Assembly: GCA_002478575.1 (NCBI GenBank)
Contig: DLOX01000074.1
Location: 5,607-14,918, forward strand
Direction of reading: 5' to 3'
Length of the DNA: 9,312 nt
Origin: Sphingomonadales bacterium UBA7473
Lineage (GTDB): Bacteria; Pseudomonadota; Alphaproteobacteria; Sphingomonadales; Sphingomonadaceae
Part shown: positions 7,215 to 9,312 of the stretch, in pieces
How positions within the stretch are numbered: position 1 is the stretch's first letter
Layout: each line of letters begins with the position of its first letter
The notes under the pieces: model-generated
Database searches by the model: none
What the model was told of the DNA's origin: nothing
What the model saw: only the letters and a program-made list of their open reading frames with translations
Program-made: the position numbers and the translations under genes

Positions 7215-7221
7215 CCTCTCC
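7215..7221 (-). promoter_or_regulatory. Ribosome binding site of the chelatase-like gene
   Basis: GGAGAGG on the minus strand, eight bases before the ATG at 7206. It supports the long form that includes the N-terminal anchor. Unlike the other genes of the leftward operons, this one has its own strong site and a 54-base gap rather than a stop/start overlap. Confidence 0.7.
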
Positions 7222-7260
7222 TCTGTATCCCCTGACCGCTCATGAATTGCCGTCAATTTG

Positions 7261-8559
7261 CTAAATGTGTGCGGCCGCAATTCGCTTCTCAGAGTTGTGC
7301 GCCGCAAACGCCAGCAATCCAACAATGCCATTCAATATCCCAACGATCATGAATGGTGCCCAGGGGCCAACATGATCGAACAACCATCCGCCAAGCGCGG
7401 TCAGCACCAATATGCCAACTGCTCCGCAGAAATTGAAGGCACCAATGATCGATCCGCGCATCTCCTCAGGTGCTTCTTTTGAGATGGTCGTTTGTGCGCC
7501 CAAAAAGGCGCTGATCTGGCCAATGCCAAGCAAAATGAAGAAAGGGATGGCAGCTTTGCCTAGCGGATCTCCGACGAAATAGAGCAGGCAATAGCCCAAA
7601 GCGCCCAGCATCATCGCGGTTCCCAAACTCACAAGGCGCGGCCAACGGTCGAGCGGAACAGCCATAGCAGCAGGCCAGAGGAGCGCTGCGGATTGTGCGA
7701 TGACGAAGGGAATGGTGCCCGCCGCCAAGGCTTCCGAAGCGCTTAGGCCATCCGCAATAGCCGCTTGCTTACCCCAAGCGATGGCAAACAAACCAACAAT
7801 TGCAACGTCACCGCGCGCGACAAAGGCAGCAGCGTAAGAAAGCGCAATGCGCTTGTTGGTCCGCGCAACACCAAAGCCTTCGCCCATCATCGCCATGAAA
7901 GGCTTTTTCTCTTTGGTTACGCTCGGTGAATGGGCTTTCAATCCGATCATCAAGATCAGTGCAGAAAGGAAACACAAACCTGCTGCAACCCACATTGCAT
8001 ATCGACCGGCTTCAAGATCAGTTGCGCCATCGCCAACAAAAACGGCGGGCAATTTGCCTATGCTGAGCGTGACACATACAATGCCTAATCCATTGAGAAA
8101 GCCTAAGATTGCAGTCAGTTTTCCGCGATCTTCAGTTTGCGCATAGTCCGCAATGATGGTCGCAAACATGCCTGTGACAGCGCCAATGCCGACGGCGTAG
8201 ATGATGCGATAAAAGCTAAGCTCAGTCAGGGTTTCCGCAAAAGGATAGACAATATATCCGATGCCAAGCGTTACAAAGCCAAGGACATAGATGATCTTTC
8301 GTCCAAATCGATCGGCAAAGACGCCCAATGGACTGTAAATAAGGATCAGGACGACTTCTTGCCAGAAAGCCAAAAGACCCAACGCTTTGCCTTGATCAGC
8401 CTCAGCAATACCGAGATTGGTTGTCAGCACATAGGGCGTAATCGCCGCCATGCCCGTGACCATGCCAATGGACACAAAGGCCGCGAACATCAAAGTCCAC
8501 ATGTTTCCGGCGGTGACGCCCGCTTCTGTGCGGACGGGGCCGAATTTCGATATTGTCAT
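7261..8559 (-). CDS. MFS transporter
   Basis: The 432-residue inner-membrane protein has about 12 hydrophobic helices in two halves, joined by a polar, lysine-rich loop around residue 215 (KAHSPSVTKEKK). The loop between helices 2 and 3 carries the superfamily's motif A, GVFADRFGRK, which marks it as a major facilitator superfamily carrier. The C-terminal half has a second, degenerate counterpart (AVPLDRWPRLV). The start at 8559 overlaps the stop of the upstream chelatase-like gene in ATGA, with AAAGG seven bases ahead. It lies between two ferrochelatase-like genes, so its substrate is probably linked to theirs, for instance a metal complex or a tetrapyrrole, or it exports a product. The transport direction and substrate cannot be seen. 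It is distinct from the MFS protein at the left edge, whose N-terminus is different. Confidence 0.93.
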   Translation of the reverse strand: MTISKFGPVRTEAGVTAGNMWTLMFAAFVSIGMVTGMAAITPYVLTTNLGIAEADQGKALGLLAFWQEVVLILIYSPLGVFADRFGRKIIYVLGFVTLGIGYIVYPFAETLTELSFYRIIYAVGIGAVTGMFATIIADYAQTEDRGKLTAILGFLNGLGIVCVTLSIGKLPAVFVGDGATDLEAGRYAMWVAAGLCFLSALILMIGLKAHSPSVTKEKKPFMAMMGEGFGVARTNKRIALSYAAAFVARGDVAIVGLFAIAWGKQAAIADGLSASEALAAGTIPFVIAQSAALLWPAAMAVPLDRWPRLVSLGTAMMLGALGYCLLYFVGDPLGKAAIPFFILLGIGQISAFLGAQTTISKEAPEEMRGSIIGAFNFCGAVGILVLTALGGWLFDHVGPWAPFMIVGILNGIVGLLAFAAHNSEKRIAAAHI

Positions 8560-9312
8560 TGTGCGACCTTTGACTTGGTCGGGAAAACGCGCCCGATCGC
8601 GGTGGCTAGCACAGCGCTGGCTTCTTTCTGCTTGGCGCCGCCTAAGGCCCCTGCATAGATGATTTGGGTCTGCCCATCTTGCAGCCGCCTAACATAGGGC
8701 TGCTGCCAATCCTGCGTCAGTGGCGGAGGCGAATAAGGTTGATGCCCAGCAATCCCATTGAAGAAGAGGGCCTGGTGCGCGAATAAAGTGTCGGTATTCT
8801 CGGCCAGAAACTCAATCGGCAAGGCAATGGCAAGGGCTGCCTTTTCGGTTCGCGCTTTCCTAAAAAGCTCATTGACCGAGACGATCTCATCATCTGGATC
8901 TTCAACGGCATCGCCAAAGGCTTCAGATGCAGTAGCCGTCTTAACAGTTGCATAGCCCTTCTTCTTCAGGATCGCGGCCATTTGCGGTTCAAGCCGTTTA
9001 GACACCAAAGGCCAGCGTTTGGACCAGCTTTCTTGCTTGACGATGGAGGGTGGCACCCCGTGAAGCGAAACAATGGCATGGGCGGCTTGACCAGGAGCGG
9101 TTGCCGGAGGCGCCACGGCCTCGAAATGGGCAAGCCAAAGCGAATCAAATCCTGCTTCGCTCGCCATATAAGGCGCAACTGCAATCTTGATTGGCTTGTT
9201 TCCATTCTCGGCGCGCCATTCTTCGACATAGCCTTTAATCTTTGAATAGCTGCCCTTCATTTCTTCAAAGTCGGAATTGATGGGCTGGCCTGAGCCCAGC
9301 ACCAACGTGTCA
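8556..9312 (-). CDS. Ferrochelatase-like protein, C-terminal part (runs off right edge)
   Basis: The reading frame is open from the window edge to the stop at 8556-8558, giving about 252 residues, the C-terminal half of the protein. The frame goes on beyond the first listed start-like codon (a TTG at 9305-9303), with D-T before it matching the paralogue, so the gene starts outside the window. By eye close to half of its positions equal those of the protein at 5737-7206. The catalytic-His motif IVSLHGVPP is kept (His codon at 9062-9060), as is IEFLAENTDTLFAH with Asp in place of the usual Glu, and the shared tail IIYAGALGGA...AIGRVFP. The start of the MFS gene overlaps its stop in ATGA, so the two are probably translated together. 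Whether it has an N-terminal anchor like its paralogue is not visible. As with that protein, the superfamily call is a motif-based judgement and the reaction is unknown. Confidence 0.7.
   Translation of the reverse strand, partial: DTLVLGSGQPINSDFEEMKGSYSKIKGYVEEWRAENGNKPIKIAVAPYMASEAGFDSLWLAHFEAVAPPATAPGQAAHAIVSLHGVPPSIVKQESWSKRWPLVSKRLEPQMAAILKKKGYATVKTATASEAFGDAVEDPDDEIVSVNELFRKARTEKAALAIALPIEFLAENTDTLFAHQALFFNGIAGHQPYSPPPLTQDWQQPYVRRLQDGQTQIIYAGALGGAKQKEASAVLATAIGRVFPTKSKVAQ

Noticed and set aside
7207..7260. Separate promoter or regulatory hairpin before the chelatase-like gene (TTGACG and AATTG-N4-CAATT on the minus strand)
   Set aside because: No -10 box lies at a proper distance, and the 5-bp stem is too small to mean much.

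Overview
The window looks like a chromosomal or accessory segment of a Gram-negative alphaproteobacterium, most likely a sphingomonad. The reasons are a TonB-dependent receptor of the type common in Sphingomonadales (signal peptide, TonB box in a VTARK context), moderate GC content that looks even across the window, and dense gene packing. The organism call is an inference from protein style; there is no rRNA or marker gene here. No tRNA, mobile element, CRISPR array or pseudogene was seen.

Layout. (1) Positions 2846 down to 1, minus strand: a tightly coupled operon of cytochrome b561, a beta-propeller protein, a Rieske non-haem iron oxygenase, and the start of an MFS transporter that runs off the left edge. 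Each of the three junctions is a 4-base ATGA overlap. (2) Positions 3014-5650, plus strand: a TonB-dependent outer-membrane receptor, divergent from the first operon. The 167-base space between them holds a 25-bp inverted repeat directly in front of the receptor's ribosome binding site. (3) Positions 9312 down to 5737, minus strand: a second operon of a ferrochelatase-like protein (cut by the right edge), a full MFS transporter, and a second, full-length ferrochelatase-like paralogue with an N-terminal membrane anchor. This operon converges on the receptor gene, and a strong hairpin lies between the two stop codons. All gaps between genes are under 170 bases.

How the genes may work together. 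The receptor would bring a bulky or scarce substrate across the outer membrane, the MFS proteins would move substrate or product across the inner membrane, and the Rieske oxygenase would attack a ring. The most unusual element is the pair of divergent chelatase-superfamily proteins. They keep the catalytic His of ferrochelatases but carry Asp where the essential Glu normally sits, and the complete one appears to be anchored in the inner membrane with its domain on the periplasmic side. Taken together the set could be an uptake and breakdown locus for a tetrapyrrole or another metal complex: receptor, periplasmic (de)chelatase-like proteins, b-type cytochrome, transporters and a ring-attacking oxygenase. 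This is a hypothesis. Uptake and degradation of a hydrophobic aromatic or steroid-like compound, with chelatase homologues in an unrelated role, fits almost as well.
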